From positions 15,001-32,800 of the forward strand of contig JABUQX010022888.1 of assembly GCA_015478945.1 (NCBI GenBank): a stretch of DNA of 17,800 nucleotides. Reading direction: 5' to 3'. Every line of letters starts with the position of its first letter. The first letter of the stretch is position 1. A program made the position numbers and the translations under genes. The DNA comes from Trachelipus rathkii. Lineage: Eukaryota > Arthropoda > Malacostraca > Isopoda > Trachelipodidae. Below, piece by piece: positions 1 through 8,805 of the stretch. Under the pieces are notes generated by a model. The model searched no databases, had not been told where the DNA came from, and worked only from the letters and a program-made list of their open reading frames with translations.

Positions 1-600
1 TAATAAGATGAGACGTTTTTATGATATGAAGGGGTATGAAAGTTGAAGGAAGATGTGAAGATCTTAAGTTTTTATTGAGTGAACTTCTCAAGATTCCGGT
101 TACCACACCTGAGAAATTCCGATCAGATCTGCAAGAATTGAATCTGGAAGCTGTAGGACGAGAGTCAGATCTAGTAAAAATTTGAAATGAGTGGAAGAAT
201 GGAAGAGTTGAGTCATCAGCATAAAAGTGAAAGCAAAGTTAGAAGTGCAGCTAAGAAGATCGTTGATGAAAAGTAAGAATAAAGTTGGAATTAGAAACAG
301 AACCTTGAGGACGCCATAAGTAAACAAAAAAAAGGGGAAGGGTCACTCCATCAACAGAGCCAAAAATGAATGATCTGAGAAAACTTAGACATGAATAAGC
401 AAAAGAGAAGGAGGAAATCCAAAGGAAGGTAGTCTTAGAGAGTAGTGACGCGGCCATACCCAGTCGAAAGGCCTTAGATATGTCAAATGCCACCACACAA
501 GACTCCCTATAGTTTCCTAAGGGCAAAACACTATAAATCAGTGAACTTGGAAAATAGGAACAAATGTTATCAGTTGCTTCGATGTCAAAAGCCATACTGA
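1..600 (-). pseudogene. Jockey/CR1-like LINE reverse transcriptase fragment
   Basis: Minus-strand translation gives the central part of a non-LTR retrotransposon reverse transcriptase, in three frames. Around 490-420 it reads VVAFDISKAF, the first catalytic-Asp motif (family form ALDISKAFDRVW). Near 330-270 come RPQGSVS and then PTLFLLFINDLL, matching the PQGSVLSPxLFLLxINDL block. The YADD catalytic box is at 212-223 but sits one frame away from the flanking ORF, so a small indel separates it from its neighbours. Below 90, residues like NLEKF match the conserved stretch after the palm (NLVKFN). The fragment lacks endonuclease and C-terminus and runs off the window start. Frameshifts and a stop mark it as dead unless they are sequencing errors. 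The INDLL/ADDST style suggests the Jockey or CR1 group; the clade is an inference. Confidence 0.85.
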
Positions 601-639
601 TCTGAAGGGATGAGATTCCAGTGATCCAGGAATATAATA

Positions 640-664
640 AATGAATAATATATATATATATATA

Positions 665-712
<48 letters not shown>

Positions 713-723
713 TAATATATATA

Positions 724-761
<38 letters not shown>

Positions 762-797
762 TATTATATATATATATATAATATATATATAAATATA
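640..797. repeat. imperfect (TA)n microsatellite
   Basis: About 155 bp of nearly pure TA with occasional slips (AATATA, TATTA). It lies between the Jockey-like fragment and the 3' end of the larger LINE, so it may be that LINE's simple-repeat tail or the microsatellite it inserted into. Confidence 0.95.
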
Positions 798-799
798 TT

Positions 800-1000
800 A
801 TTCTTTTTTCTTCTTCATCTTACCTTTTCTCCCCAAGACTGGGGGTAAGGTGCGTACGAGCATCGAAAAGAAAAGCAGTAGAAGAAATATGACGTAAAGT
901 CGAAAAGAAAGCCCAGCCTTCCGCCCCCTCTGTACCAATTAATTAGTAAAGACTCGTCGCAGTCAGAAATCCACCCTCACGAGCTTCATGGGACCGCAGA
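800..1000 (-). other. LINE 3' region and probable end
   Basis: No coding similarity was seen here. In element orientation the region ends in an A-rich stretch (AAGAAGAAAAAAGAATAA) that passes directly into (TA)n at about 797, a plausible 3' tail. The 3' boundary is an estimate. Confidence 0.45.
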
Positions 1001-1450
1001 ACGGAAATCCTCACTATGGTAAATCGTCGGTGTAGGGTTCATCCCCACAAACATAACCCCTCACAAAACCCCCGCATTCTCTCCTATAATGACCTTTATT
1101 CTCGCCTCTTGCAAACTCACATTTCTCTAATGCAGACACATTCCTTTATACTGACTCAATCCACCTTTTCTTCAGTCTCCCAGCCCGTCGATTCCAACAC
1201 AGCTCACCACTAATACATCCGCTTAACCAACAACTATCATCCATCAATCCACAGTACCAAATTATATCACATAACTTTCATTTAATTCTCTCATAATACC
1301 CCTAATCCACACGAACACGAGTCTCCAATACGTTTCATTCCTCATTTTATCAATTCTTCTCACACCTACACGCCCCTAAGATTGTTCATCTGAACCCATG
1401 AACTAAAGATCTATACTTCTTATTACCAGACCAATAGTCTCACTACTATA
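1000..1450 (-). pseudogene. LINE RT C-terminal tail
   Basis: Minus-strand reading from 1450 gives FLYSSETIG, the counterpart of the YGSETW block after the RT thumb. Around 1380-1310 comes VRRIDKMRNE, then an RI-K--VM--NLV segment matching the GVNERINESVLRWFG type of tail. This C-terminal signature is common in RTE-like arthropod LINEs. It is present once, attached to RT copy B. The small plus-strand frame starting at 1016 is a shadow. Confidence 0.7.
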
Positions 1451-2708
1451 CAAAAACACAGGTAACAACATATAACCCTATGCAAGACCCTAGCGCACTC
1501 CAGACTTAGTCTTTTTACATTCACCAACGATTTATTGCACCAGCCACCTTCCTGCATTCAAACTTTCCTTACTACACTCTGCATCATCCGTACCCTTTTC
1601 ATCCAACATATCCCTAAATATTTAAACTCAGACCTTGTTCAGCTGCTCACCATCTAACATAGCTTCAAACAACTAAGGACTGTCCTCACTCGCAAACCAT
1701 AACCTTACACTTATCAAACGTTTACTTTCAAACCCTCCTTTTTACCACACCCTGCCAAATCTCTCTACCAATCCTCTCGAACTCTCTTCAGTTCGCCAAC
1801 AAAAGACCAAATCATCCGCATATAATAGGTTAGGGCAACCTCCCACTTATCTCATTTTTATTTTATAATTGTATATTATAGTTTACTCCATCATTCCTAA
1901 AAAACACCAATTTCCTTGCCACCCCCACCTCTATTTCTTTCATAACCATCCATATACAAATTGAAATAACCAAGGAGACATAACACAACCCATTCTCACT
2001 CCGTTATAATATTAAACCAATCACTCTTGACACCATTTTATTCTTACTTACACGCCTCTACTATCCTCAACATCCTTTTGATTCCCATTCAGAAGCCTTA
2101 CCACCAACACCATATATCACTAACACCTGCCATAGAGCTTCCCTATTAACCCTATCATACGCTGTTGAGCAAATTCATAAAACCTAAATACAATTTATTC
2201 TTCTCCCTCATTTTCTCAATCATTTGTTTCAATCGTAAATATCTGATCCACACATCCTCTACCATCCTAAACGCACCTTGTTCTTCACCAATCAGTCTTC
2301 AGTCACTCGACGCACTCTTTGACCAAAATACGCAGCATATTCTTCCTACAACACTCAATAAACTTATTCCCCTATAATTTCAACAGTTCCCCTATCTCCC
2401 TTACCCTTTATATAAGGGTACTATTACTGCTCTCCTCCAATCCCTGGACTATACCCTCCATAAACGCTTTTATTGCACAACTTCTCAATCCAATCAATGC
2501 ACGATCTCGCCCTCCGTTCTTGATCATTTCAACCAGTAATTTTATATATACCTGGCAGATTTACCATTCTCAACTTTCCTCCTCTACCCATTACCTCCCT
2601 CGCCTTGCTAAATAACATCATCCCGCAAAATACCTATTGCTTCTTGCACCATCAAACCCACATCATATTCACTATCACCTCTCATTACTGCATATTTATG
2701 CGATTCTC
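1451..2708 (-). pseudogene. LINE reverse transcriptase, tandem copy B (3' copy)
   Basis: Second RT block in element orientation, offset about 1266 bp from copy A. The palm block reads GCVMSPWLF near 1990-1940. The catalytic YADD box is intact at 1811-1822, followed by LVFCWRTEES. Next come LDGEQLNKV and FKYLG near 1660-1610, and SLVNVKRLSLECARVLHR near 1530-1480, the region after the palm. It then runs directly into the C-terminal tail at 1450-1000, which copy A does not have. Stops and frameshifts remain. Of the two, this copy keeps the better active site. Confidence 0.82.
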
Positions 2709-2715
2709 ACACACA

Positions 2716-3943
2716 CACAATAAACAGGTAACAACCAACACTTCATGCAAGACCCTAGCGAACGAACTCCAGACTTAGTCCTTTTACATTCACCAACGAT
2801 TTTTATTGCACCAGCCACCTTCCTACTATTCACAACTTTCGTATACTACCCTTTGCATCATCCGTTCCCTCTCATCCAACACATACCCTAAATATTTAAA
2901 CTCGACACTTGTTCCAGCTGCTCACCATCTAACATAACTTCCACTGAGGACTGTCCTCACTCACAACCATAACCTTAACTCTTATCTACGTTACTTTCAG
3001 GCCCCTCCTTTTACATACCATGCCAAATCTCTCAACCAATCTTCTCAAACTCTTCTTCAGATTTGTGTTATCACCACACACAAACCAAATCATCGCATAT
3101 AATAGGTAGGGCACCTCCACTCATCTCCATTTTGCTCCATCATTCTAAACATTTCCTGCCACCCCAGCCTCTAAATTCTTTCATAACCCAGTCCAATATA
3201 AAATTGAATAACCAAGGAGACATAACACAACCCTGTCCTCACTCCGGCTATAAGATACTAACGAATCACCTTTGACACATTTATTTCATCACGCACACGC
3301 CGTCACTAATCCTCATACATGACTTTTGAATTCCATTTCAGAAGCCTTACCACGCAACACCATATATCACTAACACCGTCCATAGAGCTTCCCAATTAAT
3401 CCTATCATTCGCCTGTTGCAAATCCATAAAACAATACAATTTATTCTTTTTCTCCTTCATTTTCCCAATCATTTTGTTTCAATGTAAAGATTTGATAAAC
3501 ACATCCTCTACCACTCCTAAACGCACCTTTGTTCTTCACCAATCAGTCCTTCAGATCACTCGACGCACTCTTCGACCAAAATACCAGCATATATCTTCCC
3601 CTACAACCAATAAACTTATTCCCTTATAATTTCTACACGTTCCCCGAGGGAGCCTTATATAAGGGTACTATTTACTGCTCTCCTCCAATCCTCTGAACTC
3701 TATACCATCCATAAACGCTTTATTACACAACCTCCAAATCAAATCAATCAAGATCTCGCCTCCGTTCTTGATATTTCACCAGTAATTTCATCTATACTGC
3801 AGATTTAACCATTTTTTAACTTTCTCACTCTACCATTACCTCCTCCTACTAATAACCTCACCCCAAAATACCTATTCCCTTTTGCACCATCAAACACACA
3901 CAATCCACTAATCACCTTTCATTACTGCCAATGTTGCAGATTT
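2716..3943 (-). pseudogene. LINE reverse transcriptase, tandem copy A (5' copy)
   Basis: In element orientation this is the first of two tandem RT blocks. Minus-strand translation shows a GCVMSPWLFN-like palm block near 3245-3185. The YADD region at 3089-3099 is missing one base, so the box is frame-broken. Further on, near 2900-2760, come KYLG-like and SLVNVKGLSLE-like segments. It aligns along its whole length to 1451-2708 with many small indels. The RT would copy element RNA at the nicked target. This copy cannot be read in one frame. Confidence 0.8.
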
Positions 3944-4115
3944 CGAAGTGTTCTTTCCACATCCCCTCACATCCATTTATCAGTTACAAAAGCACCCATC
4001 CTATTCATTATTCTAAGCAGCAGATTCCCTTAATTCTCATTCTTAACCTTTCGCGCTTCCTCAGAAGAGCTTTCTATTCCTGTAAGTCCCCATTTCATTC
4101 CTCCTTCCAACTGGT

Positions 4116-4544
4116 TCATTTACCCTCTTGTTTTTCTCCTACTATGCACCTTTTAGTATTTCCTTTTTTCTTATAAATTCCAAGCATCTTTTTTGAAACT
4201 TCATCATTTGCTTTTAGTACATTCAACCAACGCTTCTTTTTACTTTTAACAGCTTGCTTCACTTCTTCATTCCACCAATCACTGTTAAAATTCTTACTTC
4301 CTACCTTAGCATATCCCCACAACACTTCTTTTGCACTGCTAAACTGCTTCTTCATTTGCTCCCAGATTTGTTCAGTTTTAACTTTTTCACATTCAACTAA
4401 TTTACTTGCGAGTGTTCTTACATACTTATCCTTTATTACCTTGTTCACTTTACTTCTCACTCTTAATTTTACCACTTCCTTCCGTATCACCCGCTTCCTC
4501 TCCATCCAAGCCCCCACTAACTTAATATTACATAGAACAAACAT
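4116..4544 (-). CDS. LINE EN-RT linker region, open frame of 142 aa
   Basis: This is the longest intact minus-strand frame in the LINE. It begins just after the SDHYV end of the endonuclease and encodes the linker before the RT fingers. The diagnostic motif is NSDWWNEEVKQAVKSKKKRW, typical of the WW-x-EEV block that precedes the RT in many LINEs. The protein is strongly basic, as expected for a nucleic-acid-contacting linker. The first Met is not a true start: in an intact element this would be internal to one long ORF2-like polyprotein. It ends at a stop before the duplicated RT begins at about 3943. Confidence 0.8.
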   Translation of the reverse strand: MFVLCNIKLVGAWMERKRVIRKEVVKLRVRSKVNKVIKDKYVRTLASKLVECEKVKTEQIWEQMKKQFSSAKEVLWGYAKVGSKNFNSDWWNEEVKQAVKSKKKRWLNVLKANDEVSKKMLGIYKKKGNTKRCIVGEKQEGK

Positions 4545-5595
4545 AATGATCCGATAATCCCATTGCTAAACCCCTCACTGATTTACATCCAACACATACT
4601 TCAACCATTTTCCTTCTTCACCAACACCAAATCAATCACTACTTTTCACTTCGATATCTCTCTACCTACACCAAACTCTAGTATATCTTATGGATACTCT
4701 TGTGTTAAAGAAAGTATTACTTACACACATACCTCTCTCTCACAGAAATCATCACCTTCCCATCCACCCCCCGCCCCTGCCCACTCCCCGGCCCCGTTCC
4801 CTCCAACCGCCGACTCCCCCCCCCCCACAGCCCCCACGCCCCCGCCGCGCCCGCCCCTAACCTCCCACCCCCCCCGCGCCCCCTCATCCCCCCGCCTCCC
4901 CCCCCACCCACCCCACGCCCCCCCCCCCTGGCCAGTCTCCCCGCCTCGCCCCTTCCCAACGGAACCCCGCACGTTCCGCCGCCCACCTCCCCCCTCCCAC
5001 CCGCCCGCCCCAACCATCCCCTCCCCCCCCCCAGCCCCTCTTACCTCGCTCCCACCCCCCCGCTCTAATACCATTCTAATTTTCCTCGCCCCCCCCCTCC
5101 CGACATCTATGACCCAAAACCACATGTTATACCATCCCTTTTTTGATCACCTATCTAACCATTCAGGTCCCCAACACTATCAATCTGAGGCTATTCCACC
5201 CATCCAAAACATCATTTCAGATTATTCCCAAAAAATTCGTACTCTCTTCAACGTTTCCCTCAGATGGCCATACGTGTCACAACCACACATACCTGACCTT
5301 TTCATAACTTAAATTTACAAGATTAGAGATGCTAGACGTCACGACACACACAAAGTCTAACCATAGCTCTATACACACAAAGTCACTCATCAAATTGCAA
5401 CTCCTTCTCTCTCCCCCTTTCATTCCTTTCCATACCAGCACACACACAATTTCACACCACACCACACTCATTTTCACCGTTTCCTTTCATCTTTGTTTTT
5501 TCAGTCACAGCGATCAAATCAAATTTGCCCTTTCTAAATACATCATCACCTCTCTCCTCTCAACATTTAATTTTCCTCTGACATCCATGTACTAA
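4500..5595 (-). pseudogene. APE-type endonuclease domain, broken and interrupted
   Basis: The minus strand encodes the apurinic endonuclease-like domain that nicks target DNA for LINE insertion. From about 5560 it reads FRKGKFDLIAVTE, equivalent to the catalytic-Glu TETK block. Around 5430-5390 it resembles the usual AxLLSD block. Around 5300 VNLSYEK..YVW matches the strand before the AYAPG loop. Near 5175-5160 the catalytic GDLN box is visible, but only after allowing one missing G in a GGGG run. After about 340 bp of G-rich sequence the domain resumes near 4755-4500 with VRERYVC, NTFF, IDLVLVKKE, KYVLDV and LSDHYVC, the last being the terminal Asp-His block. Frames change several times. Catalytic motifs are recognisable but no single frame is intact. 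Confidence 0.8.
4762..5105. repeat. C-rich/G-rich low-complexity tract inside endonuclease
   Basis: About 340 bp is almost all C on the plus strand, with runs of up to roughly 11 C and very few A or G. The surrounding DNA is AT-rich. It gives a proline-rich plus-strand ORF and glycine/arginine-rich minus-strand ORFs, all of which I treat as artefacts of composition. It lies between the GDLN box and the NTFF block of the LINE endonuclease, where I would expect only about 120-150 bp. The minus strand carries many closely spaced G-runs, so G-quadruplex formation is possible. Confidence 0.9.
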
Positions 5596-5599
5596 ACAA

Positions 5600-5789
5600 C
5601 CTCATACAATTTGCCGAAAATTAGAAGGCCGTTTATGGCGATCACGACCATCTCCGAGGCATGCATCAGCATTCCTAGCAAGAGATAGGTGGTAGTGGGC
5701 AGCCAACCCAACTACCACCGTCCCTTAGTCGCCTTCTACGACAAGCAGGACATACGATGTGGGCAATTCTTTCTCCCCCACACATAGGG

Positions 5790-5792
<3 letters not shown>
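5600..5792 (-). other. LINE 5' leader with hairpin
   Basis: This GC-richer stretch precedes the first endonuclease residues. It contains an inverted repeat: GGTGGTAG at 5688-5695 faces CTACCACC at 5712-5719, and the stem extends inward with one mismatch or bulge through GGG/CCC. The 5' boundary is set where the sequence turns into (TA)n at about 5793. I infer a 5' UTR role from position only. Confidence 0.5.

Positions 5793-5847
<55 letters not shown>
5793..5847. repeat. (TA)n microsatellite
   Basis: About 55 bp of pure TA sits exactly between the 5' end of the LINE and the inverted arm of the Penelope-like element. Confidence 0.95.
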
Positions 5848-5852
<5 letters not shown>

Positions 5853-5859
5853 TGTTAGT

Positions 5860-6775
5860 TTGAGTCACTAACTATATTTAGATTGAAAATGCCTTTAGTA
5901 AAATTAAAAGAATATCAGCAAATAAGGTAGTAAGGAATATTCTTCAGGTTTGTAAGATATTTACAAGAAACATAAGCTTTCGACCATTCTTGGTCCTCTT
6001 TCAGATGTAGTATATGAGAGACTAAATATATAACAAAATAAAATTAAAGTTAATATAAAATAAATATCAAGTAAGTTTCGGTTTTAAATTTTTAAAAAAT
6101 GGTGAGAAGTTCAGAATATTGTTTAGAATGGGATCTATAAGGTAGTCATTTTTTTGTAAGTTAAAATTATTAGTGTTGTTAATGCAATAGGATTCTGTAA
6201 GTTTTCTGAGATGTAGGTTTTCTATTCCAATGCTGGGTGTCATTTGTTGATGTTAATGATATGGTTAAATGGTAGATCTTGAATGGTAAGGCAGAGTTGG
6301 ATTATCTTGTTGAAGATTCATATCTTTATGTTGTATTGTCTGCATGAAAAATTATGAGGTTTCACACCAATGTAGTGGAATTGCAATTAGGCATGGGATT
6401 TTATATATGTATTGGTGAGTTTTATTGTTAATGTTTTAATGTGTGGCCTTGTTTTTAGAATCTTTTTTGAAAGGGAGATTGGCTAGAAGAAGAGATGTGT
6501 ATGGACTTAGGTAGAATTTTTTTTATTAATTTCATATTTTGAGTGTAAAGGAGGGAGGGGGAGAAAGAGTTGTAAGTTTATTTTGGTGTGTTAAAAAGTT
6601 TGGTATAGAAAGTGTTCTTTTTTTTGCTCTGCGTAAGGCTATATTAATAATTGATAAGGATAGGAAAGTTTAAGGAAAATGGAAGAAATGAAATTGATTT
6701 CAGTTTGTAAAAATAGAGGGAAACAAAGAAGAGAGAGTTAAATTTTTTTTGGATTTGTTGAGATGTGAGTTAATT
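5860..6775 (-). pseudogene. truncated inverted Penelope copy: GIY-YIG end
   Basis: Read on the minus strand, this starts with an RT C-terminal remnant (RRAKK-like, from about 6640). From about 6410 comes a damaged GIY-YIG domain: YKIPCL at the GIY block, then QHKDMNLQQDNP, and IENLHLRKLTES with the conserved acidic residue. It finishes with the 3' non-coding end and the hammerhead-like motif. Several stops and a damaged YIG block show it is not functional. It starts within 20 bp of the opposite-facing plus copy, so the junction near 6775-6790 is sharp. Confidence 0.82.
5963..6015 (-). ncRNA. degenerate hammerhead-ribozyme-like motif, minus arm
   Basis: On the minus strand CTGAAAGAG (CTGA at 6001-6004) is followed by a perfect small hairpin, GACCA-AGAA-TGGTC (5982-5995), and then GAAA at about 5978-5981. 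This is the order of the hammerhead core: CUGANGA, stem II, GAAA. One extra A interrupts CUGANGA, and pairing of stems I and III is weak. Hammerhead motifs are known in Penelope terminal repeats. Activity is doubtful. Confidence 0.5.
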
Positions 6776-6789
6776 ATACCGCTCTCTCT

Positions 6790-7870
6790 TCTCTGCTAAA
6801 CAACAATAACAACATAATCATCACTAGATCTGACAAAGGCAATAACATTGTTATCCTTAATTATCATGATTACATCAGTAAATGTAACACTTTATTAGTT
6901 GGCAATAATACTTATTTCATTCTCACTAACAACCCACTAAAAAATTCACAAAACTTATTCAGTAGCAAACTTAAGCAAATTCTATCTGATTTTTCAACAC
7001 TCAATAATGATCTAAAATCCACTTTACCTAAACTTTCACAATTTTATATTATCCCTAAAACTCATAAACCCAACACTCCCCTTAGACCCATTATCTCAAA
7101 TACAGACTCCACTACCTACAAATTATCTAAATGGATAGCAAATTGCCTTAAACCTCTCATTGGACATATCTCTTCTTCACACATTAGCAACACTGAAGAC
7201 TTTATTTCAAAAACAAAAAACATTAACACTAACAGTCACCAACCTCTCAGCTTTGACGCTGTTTCCTTATTCACGTCTGTATCTGTTCCTTTCATCATCT
7301 ATTTACTTGAACGTTTTATTACTGTGAATGATTTTACCCTTTCTCACCCCTTCCCTCTCATTAAAAAAATCTTATACTTCTCTCCCTTGACCTTAATTTC
7401 TTTCACTTTAATAATACCTTCTTTAAACAAAACTCTGGACTAAGCATGGGTTCTCCTCCCTCCCCCATTCTTGCCATCATTTTCATGGAACTCATTGAAT
7501 TATATCACATTCTCCCTCTTCCCCTTCTTTCCAACTCTTTTTGGTTCAGATACGTTGATGATGTTTTCGCCGCTTTACCTCATAACATAAACATGATATT
7601 CTCAACCACATCGACCATATTCATGCCAACATAAAATTCACCATTGAACTTTCAAATAATAACACTCTTCCTTTTCTCGACACCCTCATGATTTGGACCC
7701 TCCACGATAATTTACAATTCTCTATTTACAGAAAACCCACCTCTAACCTCAATTATACACATTGGTTTTCCTCTCACCCTCTCAACACCAAAATCGGTAC
7801 CTTATCTTCTTTTTACCTTCGTGCTTTTAGAATTTGCTCTCCCTCCTATTTACAAAAGAAATGAATTTTA
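6790..7870 (+). pseudogene. Penelope-type reverse transcriptase, frameshifted
   Basis: The first frame is open from about 6790 to a stop at 7441. It starts with IIITRSDKGNNIVIL, the conserved N-terminal T-R-A/S-DKGN block of Penelope RTs. It continues with PKLSQFYIIPKTHKP, then LRPIIS, and SFDAVSLFTSV with the first catalytic Asp at 7255-7257. A one-base shift near 7375-7385 moves the reading to another frame. There GLSMGSPPSPILA is followed by RYVDDVF, with the catalytic YVDD at 7551-7562. Another shift near 7600 leads to FTIELSNNNTLPFLDTLM and YRKPTSN. Residues upstream of the DKGN block are missing, so the copy is 5' truncated. Motif order and spelling are characteristic of Penelope rather than LINEs. 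Confidence 0.9.
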
Positions 7871-8015
7871 TCTCCTCCATTTTCCGTAAACTATCATACC
7901 CCATTACATCTTTAACACTGCCTTACGTAGAGCAAAAAACACTTTCTACACTAAGCAAAACACACATATAAAAGCATATAACTCCTTTCTTCCTCTTCCT
8001 CCTTATACTCATAAT

Positions 8016-8489
8016 TTGATCAAAAAAATGCAACCCAATTCCATACATATCTCCTCTTCTAATATTCTCCCCTTAAAAAAGATTCTAAAGCCACGCACAC
8101 ACAACAGAAGTTCCATCTCACAATGTATTTATAAAGTCCCTTGCCTTAATTGCAACACTTCTTACATTGGAGAAACTCATGATTTTTCAAGAAGACAATA
8201 CCAACATAAATATGACCTTCAACAAGATAACCCCAACTCTGCCCTTACTATTCATAGATCTACCCATAACCACACTATTAACATTAACCACATGACACCC
8301 ATTATTGATATAGAAAACTTACACCTCAGAAAACTTACAGAATCCTTTTACATTAACAACACTAAGAATTTTAACAACAAAAACATGACTACTCGATATA
8401 GACCCATCCTTATAATCATTATGAACTTCTTCACCATTTTTAAAAATTTAAGACCAAAAATTATTAGATATGTTTTGTTTAACATTTAA
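8016..8489 (+). CDS. GIY-YIG endonuclease domain of Penelope element
   Basis: An open 157-codon frame encodes the C-terminal nuclease domain that Penelope elements use to cut target DNA. CIYKVPCLNCNTSYIGET holds the GIY-equivalent and YIG blocks with two cysteines between. The catalytic basic/His segment follows as SRRQYQHKYDLQQDNPNSAL, then HRSTHNH, and the acidic segment IENLHLRKLTESF. In a complete element it would be fused in frame downstream of the RT. Here it is separated from it by frameshifts between about 7600 and 8016, so the annotated Met is internal. The domain itself looks intact. Whether it is ever expressed cannot be seen. Confidence 0.88.
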   Translation: MIKKMQPNSIHISSSNILPLKKILKPRTHNRSSISQCIYKVPCLNCNTSYIGETHDFSRRQYQHKYDLQQDNPNSALTIHRSTHNHTININHMTPIIDIENLHLRKLTESFYINNTKNFNNKNMTTRYRPILIIIMNFFTIFKNLRPKIIRYVLFNI

Positions 8490-8524
8490 TTTTTAAATTA
8501 TTTTTGTTTATATATTAGTCTATA

Positions 8525-8578
8525 TTACTACATCTGAAAGAGGACAAATAAATGGCTGAAAGCTTTATGCTATTATAA
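8525..8578 (+). ncRNA. degenerate hammerhead-like motif, plus arm
   Basis: This is the equivalent of the motif in the opposite arm. CTGAAAGA at 8534-8541 is followed by a decayed stem II and GAAA near 8558-8561. After it AGC-TTTAT-GCT can form a 3-bp stem III that puts a CTA triplet at the predicted cleavage position. Stem II is mutated compared with the minus arm, so it is probably inactive. Confidence 0.4.
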
Positions 8579-8718
8579 AAATCTAAATTTATATATTACA
8601 TCTCCTTTGCAATCCTAAGAAAACTTATCTTACACCCTGATCTTGCTGAAATCCTTTTGAATTATTTCTCTAAATGGCATTTTTCAATCTCTCTCTCTTC
8701 TGGTCTCGTCTCCTCTCT

Positions 8719-8748
8719 TATATATATTATATATAATAATATATATAT

Positions 8749-8790
<42 letters not shown>

Positions 8791-8805
8791 AAAATATATA
8801 TATAT
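8719..8805. repeat. imperfect (TA)n tract
   Basis: TA repeats with AATATA slips lie just outside the 3' end of the Penelope element, mirroring the (TA)n at its other end. Confidence 0.9.

Larger units (their letters stand above)
800..5792 (-). mobile_element. near full-length RTE-like LINE with duplicated RT
   Basis: Read on the minus strand from 5792 down to about 800, the order is: a GC-richer 5' leader (5792-5600), an APE-type endonuclease (5595-4500), an EN-RT linker (4544-4116), RT copy A (3943-2716), RT copy B (2708-1451), an RT C-terminal tail (1450-1000) and a 3' region (1000-800). Recognised motifs are an LTETK-like start, the GDLN catalytic box, NTFF, SDHYV, SDWWNEEVK, GCVMSPWLF, YADD and YSSET. 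The C-terminal tail (YSSET then RRIDKMRNE) resembles RTE-type LINEs of arthropods. (TA)n tracts flank both ends and no target-site duplication could be recognised. Many single-base indels break the frame. Protein-level homology is secure; the clade name is less so. Confidence 0.85.
5860..8700 (+). mobile_element. Penelope-like element in head-to-head arrangement
   Basis: A plus-strand copy (about 6781-8700) carries RT and GIY-YIG endonuclease sequence. A minus-strand copy (about 6775 down to 5860) repeats only the last RT remnant, the GIY-YIG part and the 3' non-coding end. Matching words in the two arms include AAAAAAGATTC, CTTACAGAATCC, ACATCTGAAAGAGGAC and CATTTT(T)CAATCT. The arms therefore form an inverted repeat of about 0.85 kb around a unique RT centre. 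Inverted or partly tandem terminal copies are a known feature of Penelope elements. (TA)n lies immediately outside both ends. Confidence 0.88.

Noticed and set aside
2165..3275. Several plus-strand ORFs of 70-98 codons (also 1016-1213 and 3931-4176)
   Set aside because: They are antisense to the LINE RT. The minus strand holds recognisable RT motifs and the plus frames resemble nothing.
1451..3943. Tandem repeat as a CRISPR array or satellite
   Set aside because: Two long protein-coding copies with no short direct repeats and spacers. The setting is eukaryotic.
4717..5125. Glycine/arginine-rich minus-strand ORFs
   Set aside because: Low-complexity translations of the same G-rich tract. Only the flanks match the endonuclease.
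4563..5312. 249-codon proline-rich plus-strand ORF
   Set aside because: It is the antisense of the LINE endonuclease, and its length comes from the C-rich tract, which has few possible stop codons. No independent coding signal was seen.
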